NCBI GenBank assembly: GCA_050290865.1
Contig: JBNKIW010000017.1
Span: forward strand, 1-64,000
DNA length: 64,000 bases
Direction of reading: 5' to 3'
From: JARRLC01 sp050290865
GTDB taxonomy: Bacteria; Pseudomonadota; Alphaproteobacteria; Rhizobiales; Rhodomicrobiaceae
Made by a program: the position numbers and the translations under genes. Numbering within the stretch: position 1 is the first letter of the stretch; each line of letters starts with the position of its first letter. This document shows positions 16,302-25,348 of this stretch, in pieces. The notes beneath the pieces are model-generated. The model ran no database searches. It saw only the letters and a list, made by a program, of their open reading frames with translations, and was not told the DNA's origin.

Positions 16302-17846
16302 TCACTTCTTCTTCGTTTTCAGCGACAGGGCGACGTAGCGCGTCTGCCGTTTGGAACGGATCTGCATCAGGATGGCCTTGCGCCCCTTGGTCTTGGCATC
16401 GCGGATGCCATCCGAAACATCGCCCGGATGGTCCACCACCCTGCCGCCGACATCGAGAATGACGTCGCCCGATTTCAGGCCCTTGTCGGCCGCTTCCGAG
16501 CGCGGATCGACTTCGGTGATGGCGACCCCTTCCTCACCCGCGCCCTGCAGGTCCTTCGCGGGAGCCAGCGTGAGGCCGAGTTCCTTCATCGGCTGGCTGT
16601 CATTGCCGCCATTGCTGCCGTCCTGCTCCAGCGCGGCCAGTTTGTCGCCGCTCGGGAACGTGCCGAGTTTGATGGAGAAAGACTTCTCCTTCCCGTCACG
16701 CAGAACCACAAGCCGGGCGGCGCTGTTCGGCGCGAGGTCGGCGATCCGCCGGGCGAGATCACGCGAATTCTCGATCTTGTTCCCGTTCACTTCCTGGACC
16801 ACGTCGCCGCGCTTCAGGGCGGACCTGGCCGACGGGCCGTTATCCAGGATCCTGGTGATGAGAGCGCCCTTCGCGGCCTTCATGCCAAGGCTTTCCGCGA
16901 TATCCTCGTTGACATCCTGGATCGTCACGCCCAGCCAGCCGCGGCTGACTTTACCGTTCGCCTTGAGCTGCTCGACGACCGACTTGGCGAGCTGGGACGG
17001 GATCGCGAAGGCGATGCCGACATTGCCGCCCGACGGGCTGTAGATGGCGGTGTTGACGCCGACCACCTGCCCCTTGAGATTGACGGCCGGGCCGCCGGAA
17101 TTGCCCCGGTTCACCGCCGCGTCGATCTGCAGGAAGTCATACGGGCCATTGCCGATGCTGCGGCCGCCCGCGGAGACGATACCCGCGGTGACCGTGCCGC
17201 CGAGGCCGAACGGATTGCCAACCGCCAGCACCCAGTCGCCCACGCGCGGCGTGCCCCCGGCAAATTCGAGATAATTGGTGAATTTGTGATTGCCCTCGAT
17301 CTTCAGAAGGGCGAGATCGGTGCGCTGATCCGTACCGATCATCTTCGCGGTGTATTTGTCGTCATTGTCGAAGCTGACCGTGATATCCGTGGCCTTGTCG
17401 ACAACGTGATGGTTGGTCACGAGATAGCCGTCGGCGGAGATCAGAAAGCCCGACCCTTGCGCGCGTTGGAGGCGCGGCCCGCGGTGCTGTGGGAAATTCT
17501 TGCGGAACTGTTCGAAGAAATCGTGGAACGGGCTGCCCGGCGGCACTTCCGGGATGTTGAAGTTGCGCCCCTTCGGTCCCACCACGTCCGGCGCGGAATT
17601 CTTCGTGAAAATGCTGACGACGGCGGGCCGCACCTTGTCCGCGACATCCGCGAAGCTCGCCGGTGCGCGGCTGTCCTGCGCCATGGCTCGCGGCATCTGC
17701 AGGACGTTCTGTCCGGGAACGCCGAAAAACGCTCCGGCTGCCACCGCCGCACAGGTGGCCGCTACCAGCAACCCGCTCCTGCGGCGAGAATATGCCGGAT
17801 CACCCTGTCCCAGCTTGGTTTGTCGTGTCATGGGAAGCATGGACAT
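16302..17846 (-). CDS. degP: DegP/DegQ-type periplasmic serine protease
   Basis: Do-like protease/chaperone of the envelope. From the start at 17846 the N-terminus has basic residues and a hydrophobic signal (RRRSGLLVAATCAAVAAGAF). The trypsin-like triad is H147 (YLVTNHHVVDKA), D177 (QRTDLALLKI) and S250 (NRGNSGGPAV). Two PDZ domains follow (VSRGWLGVTIQDVNEDIAES and LGLTLAPAKDLQGAG...VAITEVDP). AGGTAGGGG lies directly before the ATG at 17846, which is preferred over the upstream frame start at 17870. The downstream genes on the same strand are a two-component system that might control it. The 135-bp gap to the divergent protease gene at 17982 is AT-richer than the surroundings and should hold both promoters. 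Confidence 0.95.
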   Translation of the reverse strand: MSMLPMTRQTKLGQGDPAYSRRRSGLLVAATCAAVAAGAFFGVPGQNVLQMPRAMAQDSRAPASFADVADKVRPAVVSIFTKNSAPDVVGPKGRNFNIPEVPPGSPFHDFFEQFRKNFPQHRGPRLQRAQGSGFLISADGYLVTNHHVVDKATDITVSFDNDDKYTAKMIGTDQRTDLALLKIEGNHKFTNYLEFAGGTPRVGDWVLAVGNPFGLGGTVTAGIVSAGGRSIGNGPYDFLQIDAAVNRGNSGGPAVNLKGQVVGVNTAIYSPSGGNVGIAFAIPSQLAKSVVEQLKANGKVSRGWLGVTIQDVNEDIAESLGMKAAKGALITRILDNGPSARSALKRGDVVQEVNGNKIENSRDLARRIADLAPNSAARLVVLRDGKEKSFSIKLGTFPSGDKLAALEQDGSNGGNDSQPMKELGLTLAPAKDLQGAGEEGVAITEVDPRSEAADKGLKSGDVILDVGGRVVDHPGDVSDGIRDAKTKGRKAILMQIRSKRQTRYVALSLKTKKK

Positions 17847-17981
17847 TCCCCTACCTTTCAATTGTTGCAAAGTGAGAGTGGCTGTCGGAGAATATAGGTG
17901 GAGCGGCGTTACACGCGTCTTTCCGCCGGATTAAAATTTGTTAATGTGACATAAAACGATTCGAGTTCAGATATAGAGCCG

Positions 17982-19265
17982 ATGGTGGAGGAAGACGCGC
18001 GACGAGGGAATGCAAAGTCAGGCTGGCGGCGCCGGGGCAAGGCGGTCGCCGGTTTTCTTGTTGCATGCGCCATCTCGACGGCTGCCACCGCCCTTCCGGC
18101 GGCGAAGACGCCGCAGGTCGCCCCCGCTCTCCAGCCGGTTGCCATCTTCGGCAGCGACGACCGGATCGAGGTGCCGGAGCAATACAGCGCGCTCGAAGGC
18201 AAGATCGGCATGCTTTACGAGCAGTCCACACAGACGCTGTGCACGGCCTTCTGTGTCGCACAGGGTATCATCGCCACCGCCTCTCACTGCCTTTTCCAAC
18301 CCAAGAACAACCGGCTGCCCGACCTGACCGAGGTCGTCTTCCGCCTCAGCTATGGAACGACGCAGAAGACGTCAGGCATAGCCGGGCGCTCGACGCCGTT
18401 CGTCAAAAACTCCATCGCCGTCGGCACGACCTCGTTCAACAACGAGCCGCCGCTGTCGGCCCCGAAGGACTGGGCGCTCGTAAAGTTGGAAAGGCCGATA
18501 TGCACATTCGGTTCTCTTAAAGTGCAACCGACCAAAGTCTCCCAGATCATAAAGAAGGCAAAGAAGAAGAAAGTCTTTCAGGTTGCTTACCACTGGGACT
18601 ACGAGCACTGGAAGCTGGCTTATTCCCGTCCGTGTCGTGTCTCCCGCAACTTCGACCAGATCAAATGGCGCTTCATCCGCCAGCATTTCTTGAGTTCCGA
18701 CGAGCTTCTGCTGCATACCTGTGATACCGGCGGCGCGTCTTCCGGTTCGCCGATCCTTATGGATACCTCCGACGAGCAAGGCCCCGGGGCGGCGCCTGTC
18801 GCCGTGGCCATCAATGTCGGAACCTACACCCGCACACGCATTCTCCTGCGCCAGGGACGCATCATCAAACGCCTGAAGCCCGACATCATCGCCAATACCG
18901 GCGTCAATGCCACGGCATTCAACCGGGTGATCGAGGCACTGGAGAACGCGGATCTCATCGCCTCATACGATGACATGCTGAGATTGCAGACCGAGCTGCG
19001 GGCGCGCGGGTTTTATTGGGGCGCGCTCGACGGACGCCTCGGCCGCCAGACGCGCAAAGCCATCGTCAAATTCGAGAAAGACATCAGCCAGACGCCGACC
19101 GGCCTGCCGACGCTGACCCTCTTGCGGCGGCTCGGAGAGGATAGGGTGAAACCCTCGCATCTGTTCAGCACCGGCCGCGGCGTCGTCGATGGCGGCCAGA
19201 AGCGCCCGGCCCGCGAGAAAGACGAGCCGGAGACCACCTTCGACCCTCTCCACATATCCCGTTGA
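17982..19265 (+). CDS. Trypsin-like serine protease with C-terminal peptidoglycan-binding domain
   Basis: A 427-residue secreted protein. The N-terminal signal is preceded by a basic stretch (WRRRGKAVAGFLVACAISTAA, 15-35). The protease domain carries H102 in IATASHCLF, D163 in PKDWALVKLE and the nucleophile S254 in GGASSGSPI, the order of a chymotrypsin-fold triad. Cysteines at 87, 91, 103, 174, 218 and 247 may form disulphides. Residues 325-385 form a PG_binding_1-type module (LQTELRARGFYWGALDGRLG, then QTRKAIVKFEKD). The fusion suggests a protease tethered to the cell wall. It is divergent from degP, hinting at shared envelope quality control (inference). Substrate unknown. Confidence 0.82.
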   Translation: MVEEDARRGNAKSGWRRRGKAVAGFLVACAISTAATALPAAKTPQVAPALQPVAIFGSDDRIEVPEQYSALEGKIGMLYEQSTQTLCTAFCVAQGIIATASHCLFQPKNNRLPDLTEVVFRLSYGTTQKTSGIAGRSTPFVKNSIAVGTTSFNNEPPLSAPKDWALVKLERPICTFGSLKVQPTKVSQIIKKAKKKKVFQVAYHWDYEHWKLAYSRPCRVSRNFDQIKWRFIRQHFLSSDELLLHTCDTGGASSGSPILMDTSDEQGPGAAPVAVAINVGTYTRTRILLRQGRIIKRLKPDIIANTGVNATAFNRVIEALENADLIASYDDMLRLQTELRARGFYWGALDGRLGRQTRKAIVKFEKDISQTPTGLPTLTLLRRLGEDRVKPSHLFSTGRGVVDGGQKRPAREKDEPETTFDPLHISR

Positions 19266-19382
19266 CAGGCGCCGGACAGCTTTTGCATTCCGCATCTTCG
19301 CCCTTCTCACTGCAGGGAAACATCCCCGGCGACAATACAATCGCTGGTATGCCTTCCCGGAATCTGTGGTAGGAAAGGGGGC

Positions 19383-19784
19383 ATGAGCCAGATCACCATC
19401 CAGCGGGAGGCAAGCCTCGCCGCGCCTGAGTTTCTCGACCTGCTGCGCCGGTCCGGGCTGGACGAACGCCGCCCCGTCGATGATCCCGGGCGCATTGCCG
19501 CCATGGTGGCAAACGCCAATCTCATCATTACGGCGCGTGACGGCGGACAACTGGTCGGCGTGGCGCGTTCGGCAACCGACTTCGCCTATTTCTGCTACTG
19601 CTCAGATCTGGCGGTGGACCGCGACAGTCAGGGCGAGGGGGTCGGACGGCAGTTGCTCGCCGCGACCAAAGCCGAACTGCACCCGCAGGCGACGCTGTAT
19701 CTGATCTCGGCGCCCGGCGCCGTTTCTTTTTATGAACATGTGGGAATGACCCGCCATGATCGCTGTTTCGCGATCATGCCGTGA
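19383..19784 (+). CDS. GNAT-family N-acetyltransferase
   Basis: A 133-residue acetyl-CoA-dependent transferase. Motif A is clear in DLAVDRDSQGEGVGRQLLAA (about 76-95), which carries the Q/R-x-x-G-x-G/A pyrophosphate loop, followed by the C-terminal YLISAPGAVSFYEHVGM. The length fits the compact GNAT group. The acceptor substrate cannot be told. It precedes the mesaconyl-CoA hydratase gene by 42 bp on the same strand and may share its transcript. Confidence 0.88.
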   Translation: MSQITIQREASLAAPEFLDLLRRSGLDERRPVDDPGRIAAMVANANLIITARDGGQLVGVARSATDFAYFCYCSDLAVDRDSQGEGVGRQLLAATKAELHPQATLYLISAPGAVSFYEHVGMTRHDRCFAIMP

Positions 19785-19826
19785 GTTGGGGGACGGCGCG
19801 GGCGGCAGACGAAAACGTGAGGCTTC

Positions 19827-20882
19827 ATGGCTGCGAAAACCAGCGACGGCAACTTTTTCGAGGATTTCGAATTAGGCCAGATCATCCACCATGCGACGCC
19901 CCGGACACTGACCGCGGGCGACGTGGCGCTTTACACCGCGCTTTTCGGCTCGCGCTTCGCGGTGCAATCATCCGAAGCTTTCGCGAAAGCTGTCGGCTAC
20001 GAGCACGCGCCGCTCGACGATCTGCTCGTCTTTCACACGGTCTTCGGTAAGACGGTGCCCGACATCTCGCTCAACGCCGTCGCCAATCTCGGCTATGCCG
20101 ACTGCCGCTTCCTGAAACCGGTGTTTCCCGGCGACACGCTCACCGCGACCTCGAAAGTGATCGGCCTGCGCGAGAACTCCAACCGCAAGACCGGCGTCGT
20201 CTATGTCCGCTCGACGGGGCGCAATCAGCATGGCGGCACGGTTCTCGATTACACGCGCTGGGTGATGGTGCGCAAACGCGACGAGGCCGCCGCGCCGCCC
20301 GGGGAAATGGTGCCGGAGGTTCCCGCCAAGGTCGAGGCGGCGGCAATCGGCAACGGCGTCCCGCATCTCAACCTCCCAGCCTATGACTGGGCGCTGGCCG
20401 GCTCGGAGGCGCGCTGGGAGGATTACGACACCGGCGAGCGCATCGACCATTCCGACGGCATGACGATCGAGGAAGCCGAGCACCAGATGGCCACGCGCCT
20501 GTATCAAAACACGGCCAAGGTGCATTTCAATCAGCACACCGAGAGCGCCGGGCGTTTCGGGCGGCGCCTGATCTATGGCGGTCATGTGATCTCGCTGGCG
20601 CGCGCGCTCAGCTTCAACGGCCTGGCGAATGCGTTCCACATCGCGGCGATCAATGCCGGGCGGCATGTGGCTCCGGCTTTTGCCGGCGACACGGTCTATG
20701 CGTGGAGCGAGGTGCTGGACAAGGCGGAGCTGACGGGCCGCGAGGATCTCGGCGCTCTGCGGCTGCGCCTGATCGCGGTGAAGAACCGTGACGCGGCGGA
20801 TTTCCCGCTGATGGCCGACGAGAACACCTACGAGGAGGGCGTCATCCTCGATCTGGACTACTGGGCGCTGATGCCGCGCTGA
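19827..20882 (+). CDS. mch: Mesaconyl-CoA hydratase (double-hotdog MaoC protein)
   Basis: A 351-residue fusion of two hotdog domains. The N-terminal half begins FFEDFELGQIIHHATPRTLT and has YEHAPLDDLLVFHTVFGKTV. The C-terminal half has EDYDTGERIDHSDGMTIEEA, TAKVHFNQH and GGHVISLARAL. This pattern is that of the hydratase that interconverts mesaconyl-CoA (2-methylfumaryl-CoA) and beta-methylmalyl-CoA in the ethylmalonyl-CoA pathway for acetate assimilation in isocitrate-lyase-negative alphaproteobacteria. No other pathway gene (ccr, mcd, mcl) is in the window, so the role rests on family resemblance. It is convergent with the OpgG/OpgD gene 42 bp away. Confidence 0.82.
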   Translation: MAAKTSDGNFFEDFELGQIIHHATPRTLTAGDVALYTALFGSRFAVQSSEAFAKAVGYEHAPLDDLLVFHTVFGKTVPDISLNAVANLGYADCRFLKPVFPGDTLTATSKVIGLRENSNRKTGVVYVRSTGRNQHGGTVLDYTRWVMVRKRDEAAAPPGEMVPEVPAKVEAAAIGNGVPHLNLPAYDWALAGSEARWEDYDTGERIDHSDGMTIEEAEHQMATRLYQNTAKVHFNQHTESAGRFGRRLIYGGHVISLARALSFNGLANAFHIAAINAGRHVAPAFAGDTVYAWSEVLDKAELTGREDLGALRLRLIAVKNRDAADFPLMADENTYEEGVILDLDYWALMPR

Positions 20883-20924
20883 GCCACCACGCCGGTTTCA
20901 AACGGAGCACGGCAACGCGGCCGG

Positions 20925-22478
20925 TCAGTAACTCTGCCCGCCGGGGCCCGTGACGTGCTGGAACATCCATGTCTCGCTGAGCGCCTGACCGTCGCGGTCG
21001 AGATAAGCCCGAAGGTCTCCCGTCTCACTGCCCTCGGGCGTATAGTCGAACAGCGCGCGCCAACGTGTGGAATCAACGATCCGGTAGGCGGCCACGTCAT
21101 CGATGGTGCCCTTGCTGGCCGTCACATGCAGGCGTACACCGTCGGAATTGCCCAGCTCGCTCAGCGGGCCGCCTTCGAAATCGATGACGTATTTCGCCAC
21201 TTTCTCGCGCTCATGGCCACCGGGCCGACCGCCCTTGCCGCGCCGCGTCGCCACCACTCGGGCATTCGGATGCGGGAACGGCGTGTCGTTGCGCCAGTGG
21301 ACGCGATAGTTGAATGACAGCCTGTCACCGGCCTTGAACGGCCGCGCGGGGTTCCAGAACGCCACGATATTGTCGCGCGTCTCGTCCTCGGTCGGAATTT
21401 CGAGGAGTTGCACGGCACCCTCCCCCCAATCGCCCAGGGGCTCGACCCAGACCGAGGGACGGCGGTTGTAAAACACGCCATCATCCTCATACGCCTCGAA
21501 ATTGCGCTCGCGCTGCAGCAGGCCGAAACCGCGGGGATTTGGGCCCACGAACGAACTCAGCTTGGTAACCGAAGGATTGTTGAGCGGCCGCCAGATACGC
21601 TCGCCGGTGCCGCTCCAGAGCGCTAGACCGTCGCTGTCATGGACCTCGGGACGCCAGTCGGTCCCCTGGCGGCGGTTCGTCTTGCCGTACCAGAACATGC
21701 TGGTGAGCGGGGCTACGCCCAGGCGCCTCACATCGCCGCGCGCGTGAATCACGCAACTCACCTCGGTAACGGTCCCTTTGCCGCGCGTGGCGAGGATACG
21801 GTAGGCGCCACAGACATTCTTGCTCTCCAGCAGGGCATAAATCACGATGCCGTCGCCGGATGAAAGCTGCTCGACCCAGAAATTGGTGAAGCGCGGAAAC
21901 TCTTCGGGTTCCGGCATCCCGGTGTTGACCGCGAGGCCGCGTGCGGACAGGCCGTACTGCTTGGTCTCGCCCGTGGCCCGGAAGTAGGACGCGCCCAGGA
22001 ATGCGACCCAGTCGGGCTGACCGATCCCGCTCATGACGCGCAGACCGGCAAAGCCGGTATCGCCGGGCAGTTCGCGGGCGAAATCGGCCTTGCCGTAGGA
22101 GAACAGGGCGGGATCGTAGAGCACCTCGCGCGATTGTCCGTCGGTGATGACGAAAATGCGCGCAGGCTCCATGAAATAGCGTCCCAGATGGAACAGCTCC
22201 ACCGGATAGGCTGATCGGCCGACCCAGATGCCCTCATCGTGCCGGAAGGTTATCTGCTGATAGGCGTCGTAATCGATGCGGAAGAGAAGGTCGCGGTCAA
22301 GCGGGATGTGGGCCTGATACGGCTCCCGGGCCATGGCTGCGGCCCAGTACTGCAGCCTTTCCCAATCGAAACGGACTGGCGGACCATAGGAAATACCGGC
22401 ATGCGCGGCGTGGGGCGAGAGAGCCAGGGCAGCCGCAGCGGCGGCGCCGGCTCCAAGGAAGAAGCGTCGGGTTATCAT
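20925..22478 (-). CDS. opgD: OpgG/OpgD-family periplasmic glucan protein, copy 1
   Basis: A 517-residue Tat-exported protein of the MdoG/OpgG/OpgD family (GH186), which shapes osmoregulated periplasmic glucans. The Tat signal is MITRRFFLGAGAAAAAAL with the AHA cleavage region near 27. Family motifs follow: FLGASYFRATG (160-170), APLTSMFWYGKTN (256-268), RPEVHDSDGLALWSG (276-290), WRPLNNP, GFGLLQRERNFEAYED (318-332) and WVEPLGDWGEGAVQLLEIPT (344-363). The acidic residues D281, D283 and D350 are candidates for the active site. It stands alone, 14 kb from opgGH, so it is likelier to be the OpgD-type trimming enzyme than the biosynthetic OpgG. That is an inference from position and the Tat signal. 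Confidence 0.88.
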   Translation of the reverse strand: MITRRFFLGAGAAAAAALALSPHAAHAGISYGPPVRFDWERLQYWAAAMAREPYQAHIPLDRDLLFRIDYDAYQQITFRHDEGIWVGRSAYPVELFHLGRYFMEPARIFVITDGQSREVLYDPALFSYGKADFARELPGDTGFAGLRVMSGIGQPDWVAFLGASYFRATGETKQYGLSARGLAVNTGMPEPEEFPRFTNFWVEQLSSGDGIVIYALLESKNVCGAYRILATRGKGTVTEVSCVIHARGDVRRLGVAPLTSMFWYGKTNRRQGTDWRPEVHDSDGLALWSGTGERIWRPLNNPSVTKLSSFVGPNPRGFGLLQRERNFEAYEDDGVFYNRRPSVWVEPLGDWGEGAVQLLEIPTEDETRDNIVAFWNPARPFKAGDRLSFNYRVHWRNDTPFPHPNARVVATRRGKGGRPGGHEREKVAKYVIDFEGGPLSELGNSDGVRLHVTASKGTIDDVAAYRIVDSTRWRALFDYTPEGSETGDLRAYLDRDGQALSETWMFQHVTGPGGQSY

Positions 22479-22685
22479 ATGGGTTCTTGGGACCGTTATT
22501 CCTCGCAGGCCACCCCGCCATCCGGCGTAAAAACCCGCACTACCGGATTATCGCACAGCCTGATGGATATGCCGATCATTATGTAGTCGGCGTCGGTGAC
22601 CAAATCATGACTGCCGCGCTTCGGTTTGGGACGGATGGCCCGCGGGCAGGAAATAATGCCGCAGTATGACACCGGGCGTGCACTG

Positions 22686-23618
22686 CTACCCCGCCATCCG
22701 CGCCAGGATCTCCTGCGCCTTGGCGCAGTCGGCGTTCATCTGCGTCATCAGCGCGTCGGCCGATTTGAACTTCGCATCGGCACGGATGAAGTCTACGAAC
22801 TCCACGATGATTTGGCGCCCGTAAAGATCGCCGTCGAAATCGAAGAGGAAGGACTCCAGGAGCGGCGCGCCCGCGTCGAAGGTCGGCCGCGTGCCGAGAT
22901 AGGCCGCTCCGTTATGCCACGCGCCGTCCACCTGCACGCGCACCGCATAGATGCCGTGCCCCAGCGCCGCCTCGCGCTCCAGGCGGATGTTCGCGGTGGG
23001 AAAGCCCATGCCGCTGCCGCGCCCGGCGCCCGACTCCACCATGCCCTTCACCTGCCAGAAATGGCCGAGCATGTCGGCCGCGGCCGCGACATCGCCCTCG
23101 GCCAGCAGTTCGCGGACACGCGTCGAGGAGAAGATTTCACCGGAAGACCCCACCGCCTCGACGATGGTCACGCCGAAATCGTACTTGTTGCCGAGCTTGC
23201 GGAGCATGGACGGATTGCCCTCGCGGCCCTTGCCGAAGAAGAAGTCGTAGCCGGTGGTCGCGTGGCGGATCCCCAGCGCCTCCACCAGAACGTCATGCAC
23301 AAAGCCCTCCGCACTGAGGCCCGCAAGATCGCCGTCGAACGGCAAGACCACGGCGATGTCCAGCCCGTGAGCCTCGAACAGCTCCAGTTTTCGTTCCAAG
23401 GTCGTCAGCAGGAACAGCGGCCGCTTGGGATGAAAGAATTTGCGTGGATGCGGCTCGAACACCACGACGCCAGCCGGGCTGTGCGTCGCCCCGGCCGCCG
23501 CTTCCGCGGCATCCAGCACCGCCTGGTGCCCGCGATGCACGCCATCGAAATTGCCGATTGCCAGGGAAGCGCCTCTCAGCGCTGCGGGAACGTCATGCCA
23601 ACCGCGAATGATCTGCAT
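22686..23618 (-). CDS. ribF: Bifunctional riboflavin kinase / FAD synthetase
   Basis: Makes FMN and then FAD from riboflavin. The N-terminal adenylyltransferase domain has LAIGNFDGVHRGHQAVLDAA (about 19-38) with the GNFDGVHxGH nucleotidyl-transferase motif, and SSTRVRELLAEGDV (about 162-175). The kinase domain shows GSGMGFPTANIRLE and the NFDG-type ending (ESFLFDFDGDLYG). Length 310 is normal. It lies 76 bp upstream of nothing but the MaoC gene start region on the same strand, and both may be co-transcribed with ubiG further upstream. The 207-bp gap between ribF and opgD holds no recognised feature. Confidence 0.96.
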   Translation of the reverse strand: MQIIRGWHDVPAALRGASLAIGNFDGVHRGHQAVLDAAEAAAGATHSPAGVVVFEPHPRKFFHPKRPLFLLTTLERKLELFEAHGLDIAVVLPFDGDLAGLSAEGFVHDVLVEALGIRHATTGYDFFFGKGREGNPSMLRKLGNKYDFGVTIVEAVGSSGEIFSSTRVRELLAEGDVAAAADMLGHFWQVKGMVESGAGRGSGMGFPTANIRLEREAALGHGIYAVRVQVDGAWHNGAAYLGTRPTFDAGAPLLESFLFDFDGDLYGRQIIVEFVDFIRADAKFKSADALMTQMNADCAKAQEILARMAG

Positions 23619-23694
23619 TGCACCACTTGAATCTTTGGCCCCGCAGCCTGCGGCGTGACGGAAGAAAAGGAAGCTCCGCCTACACTTACAGGAT

Positions 23695-24129
23695 TCAGCC
23701 TTCGCGGGACGGGACTTTCACCAAGGCTTCACCCTCCAATACAGCCTTGCCGTTGACCGAGCAATGGGTGGTGAGGATGGCGCGCTTCTTTTCCGGGATC
23801 AGCTCCGCGACCGCCACTGTGGCCGTAACCTCGTCGCCGATGCGCACGGGAGCGCGGAAATTGAGGCTCTGCGACATGTAGACGGAGCCGGGGCCGGGCA
23901 GCTGCGTGCCGATCACCTTGGAAATAAAGCTCGCGGCCAGGATGCCGTGTGCGATGCGCCCCTTGAAGAGCGTCTCGGCGGCATAGGCCTCGTCAAGGTG
24001 GATGGGGTTGTTGTCGCCCGATACGGCCGCGAAGGCGCGAATGTCCTCATCCGTGATGCGGCGGACATAGGTCGCCTCCATGCCTGTCTTCAGGTCCTCG
24101 AAGAAGTAGCCCTCGCCGGTCTCGCTCAT
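23695..24129 (-). CDS. MaoC-like (R)-specific enoyl-CoA hydratase
   Basis: A 144-residue single-hotdog protein with the hydratase 2 motif: the YFFEDLKTGMEATYVRRIT start, SGDNNPIHLDEAYAAETLFK (D and H of the catalytic pair near 40-45) and RIAHGILAASFISKVIGTQL. Such proteins (PhaJ type) supply (R)-3-hydroxyacyl-CoA for polyhydroxyalkanoate or act in beta-oxidation side reactions. The start at 24129 (MSETGEGYFFEDL) is preferred: the 66 upstream codons of the open frame, to 24327, look non-coding and overlap the ubiG end. The 187-bp gap on its 5' side has a loose inverted repeat ATTGCA/TGCAAT (about 24191-24232). Confidence 0.88.
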   Translation of the reverse strand: MSETGEGYFFEDLKTGMEATYVRRITDEDIRAFAAVSGDNNPIHLDEAYAAETLFKGRIAHGILAASFISKVIGTQLPGPGSVYMSQSLNFRAPVRIGDEVTATVAVAELIPEKKRAILTTHCSVNGKAVLEGEALVKVPSREG

Positions 24130-24316
24130 GCAATCCGCCCCTGGTCTCTTGCGTTGTCCCGCACTTTCTGCAGGGCACAACGGCTGCTGCATTGCACAAG
24201 GACATACTGCACCAAAATGGCACTTGCAATCGGGCACTTCGATCCAGCCCGACGATGCGGCCGGTTTCACGCAAGGTTGAGGGCGCCATCCCCATGCTCC
24301 GGACCGATCACGGGCA

Positions 24317-25048
24317 TCAGCCCGCACGCACCGCGGCAGCGAGGTAATTCACATCGCAGTCGCCGCTGAGCGACCACGTGCCGCTGAAGGGGCTGTAAAC
24401 CATACCCCGTTCACTCGACGGATCGAGCCCGGCCGCCTGCATGTGGCTGCGCAACTCGTCGGGCGTGAGGAAGCGGCTCCACTGATGCGTGCCGCGCGGC
24501 AGCCAGCGGAAGACATACTCCGCCGCGACGATGGCCAGCGCGTAGGACTTCGCCGTACGGTTGAGCGTAGCGGTCAGGAAAAGCCCGCCGGGTTTGATGA
24601 GCGCGGCGCAGCTCTTGAGGAAATCCGTGACGTCCGGCACATGCTCGACGACTTCCAGCGCGCAGACACAGTCGAACTGCCGGCCGGTGCCGGCGAGATC
24701 TTCGGTCGTCCCCGCGATATATTCGATGGCGAGGCCCTGCTCCGCGGCGTGGCTCCGGGCGACGGCGATGTTTTCCTCAGCCGGGTCGAGGCCGGTCACC
24801 GTGGCGCCGAGCCGGGCGAGAGGTTCCGCGATCAGCCCGCCGCCGCACCCCACGTCTAGGATCGTCAGCCCGGTGAACGGACGGGCGCCCAGGCCGCCAC
24901 GCGCCTGATGCGCCATGATCTGCTCGCGCAGGAAGGTCAGCCGCACGGGGTTGATCTGATGCAGCGTCCGGAACTTGCCGCGCGGGTTCCACCACTCCGC
25001 CGCGATGGCGCCGAAGCGCTCGACCTCGACTTTATCCACATTATTCAT
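24317..25048 (-). CDS. ubiG: Ubiquinone biosynthesis O-methyltransferase
   Basis: SAM-dependent methyltransferase that performs both O-methylations of ubiquinone synthesis at the inner membrane. The 243-residue protein begins DKVEVERFGAIAAEWWNPRG (diagnostic for UbiG), with SAM motif I ILDVGCGGGLIAEPLARLGA (about 71-90), motif post-I GLDPAEENI and the CALEVVEHVPD segment. The ending YSPFSGTWSLSGDCDVNYL also fits. It is divergent from lysC, an arrangement common in Hyphomicrobiales. Confidence 0.96.
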   Translation of the reverse strand: MNNVDKVEVERFGAIAAEWWNPRGKFRTLHQINPVRLTFLREQIMAHQARGGLGARPFTGLTILDVGCGGGLIAEPLARLGATVTGLDPAEENIAVARSHAAEQGLAIEYIAGTTEDLAGTGRQFDCVCALEVVEHVPDVTDFLKSCAALIKPGGLFLTATLNRTAKSYALAIVAAEYVFRWLPRGTHQWSRFLTPDELRSHMQAAGLDPSSERGMVYSPFSGTWSLSGDCDVNYLAAAVRAG

Positions 25049-25080
25049 AATCCATTAGCCTCCGCCGCAAATCGTCGGTC

Positions 25081-25120
25081 CGTGCTCCGCGAGGCACGCC
25101 AAGGGCAACGGAGCCCCTTG
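25081..25120. repeat. Two adjacent short hairpins in the ubiG-lysC gap
   Basis: CGTGC/GCACG (25081-25085 with 25094-25098, 8-nt loop) is followed at once by CAAGGG/CCCTTG (25100-25105 with 25115-25120, 9-nt loop). They lie in the 300-bp divergent gap. No T-run follows and no riboswitch consensus (lysine, SAM) is recognisable. The rest of the gap holds no other feature I can name. Confidence 0.4.
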
Positions 25121-25348
25121 CGCCGCCGCAAACGCTGCGGGTGTGGACCAATCACCATCCCATTTGCCGAAAAGCCCACTTCGCTTTATAAGCAGTGTAG
25201 GGGTGGCTGCCAAATATCATGCTTTCGAAACGGGCTTTATTAGCAGGAGTTGTGACAAACAGCACCGGCCAGCTTGGTGCAGACTGAGCGCCAAGTCTGG
25301 TATTCCATGTCGAAAGACGCGAACGGGACAGCGAAAACAGAACACGTT

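Noticed and set aside
25049..25348. Lysine or SAM riboswitch upstream of lysC
   Set aside because: The short hairpins present do not show the conserved cores of either class.
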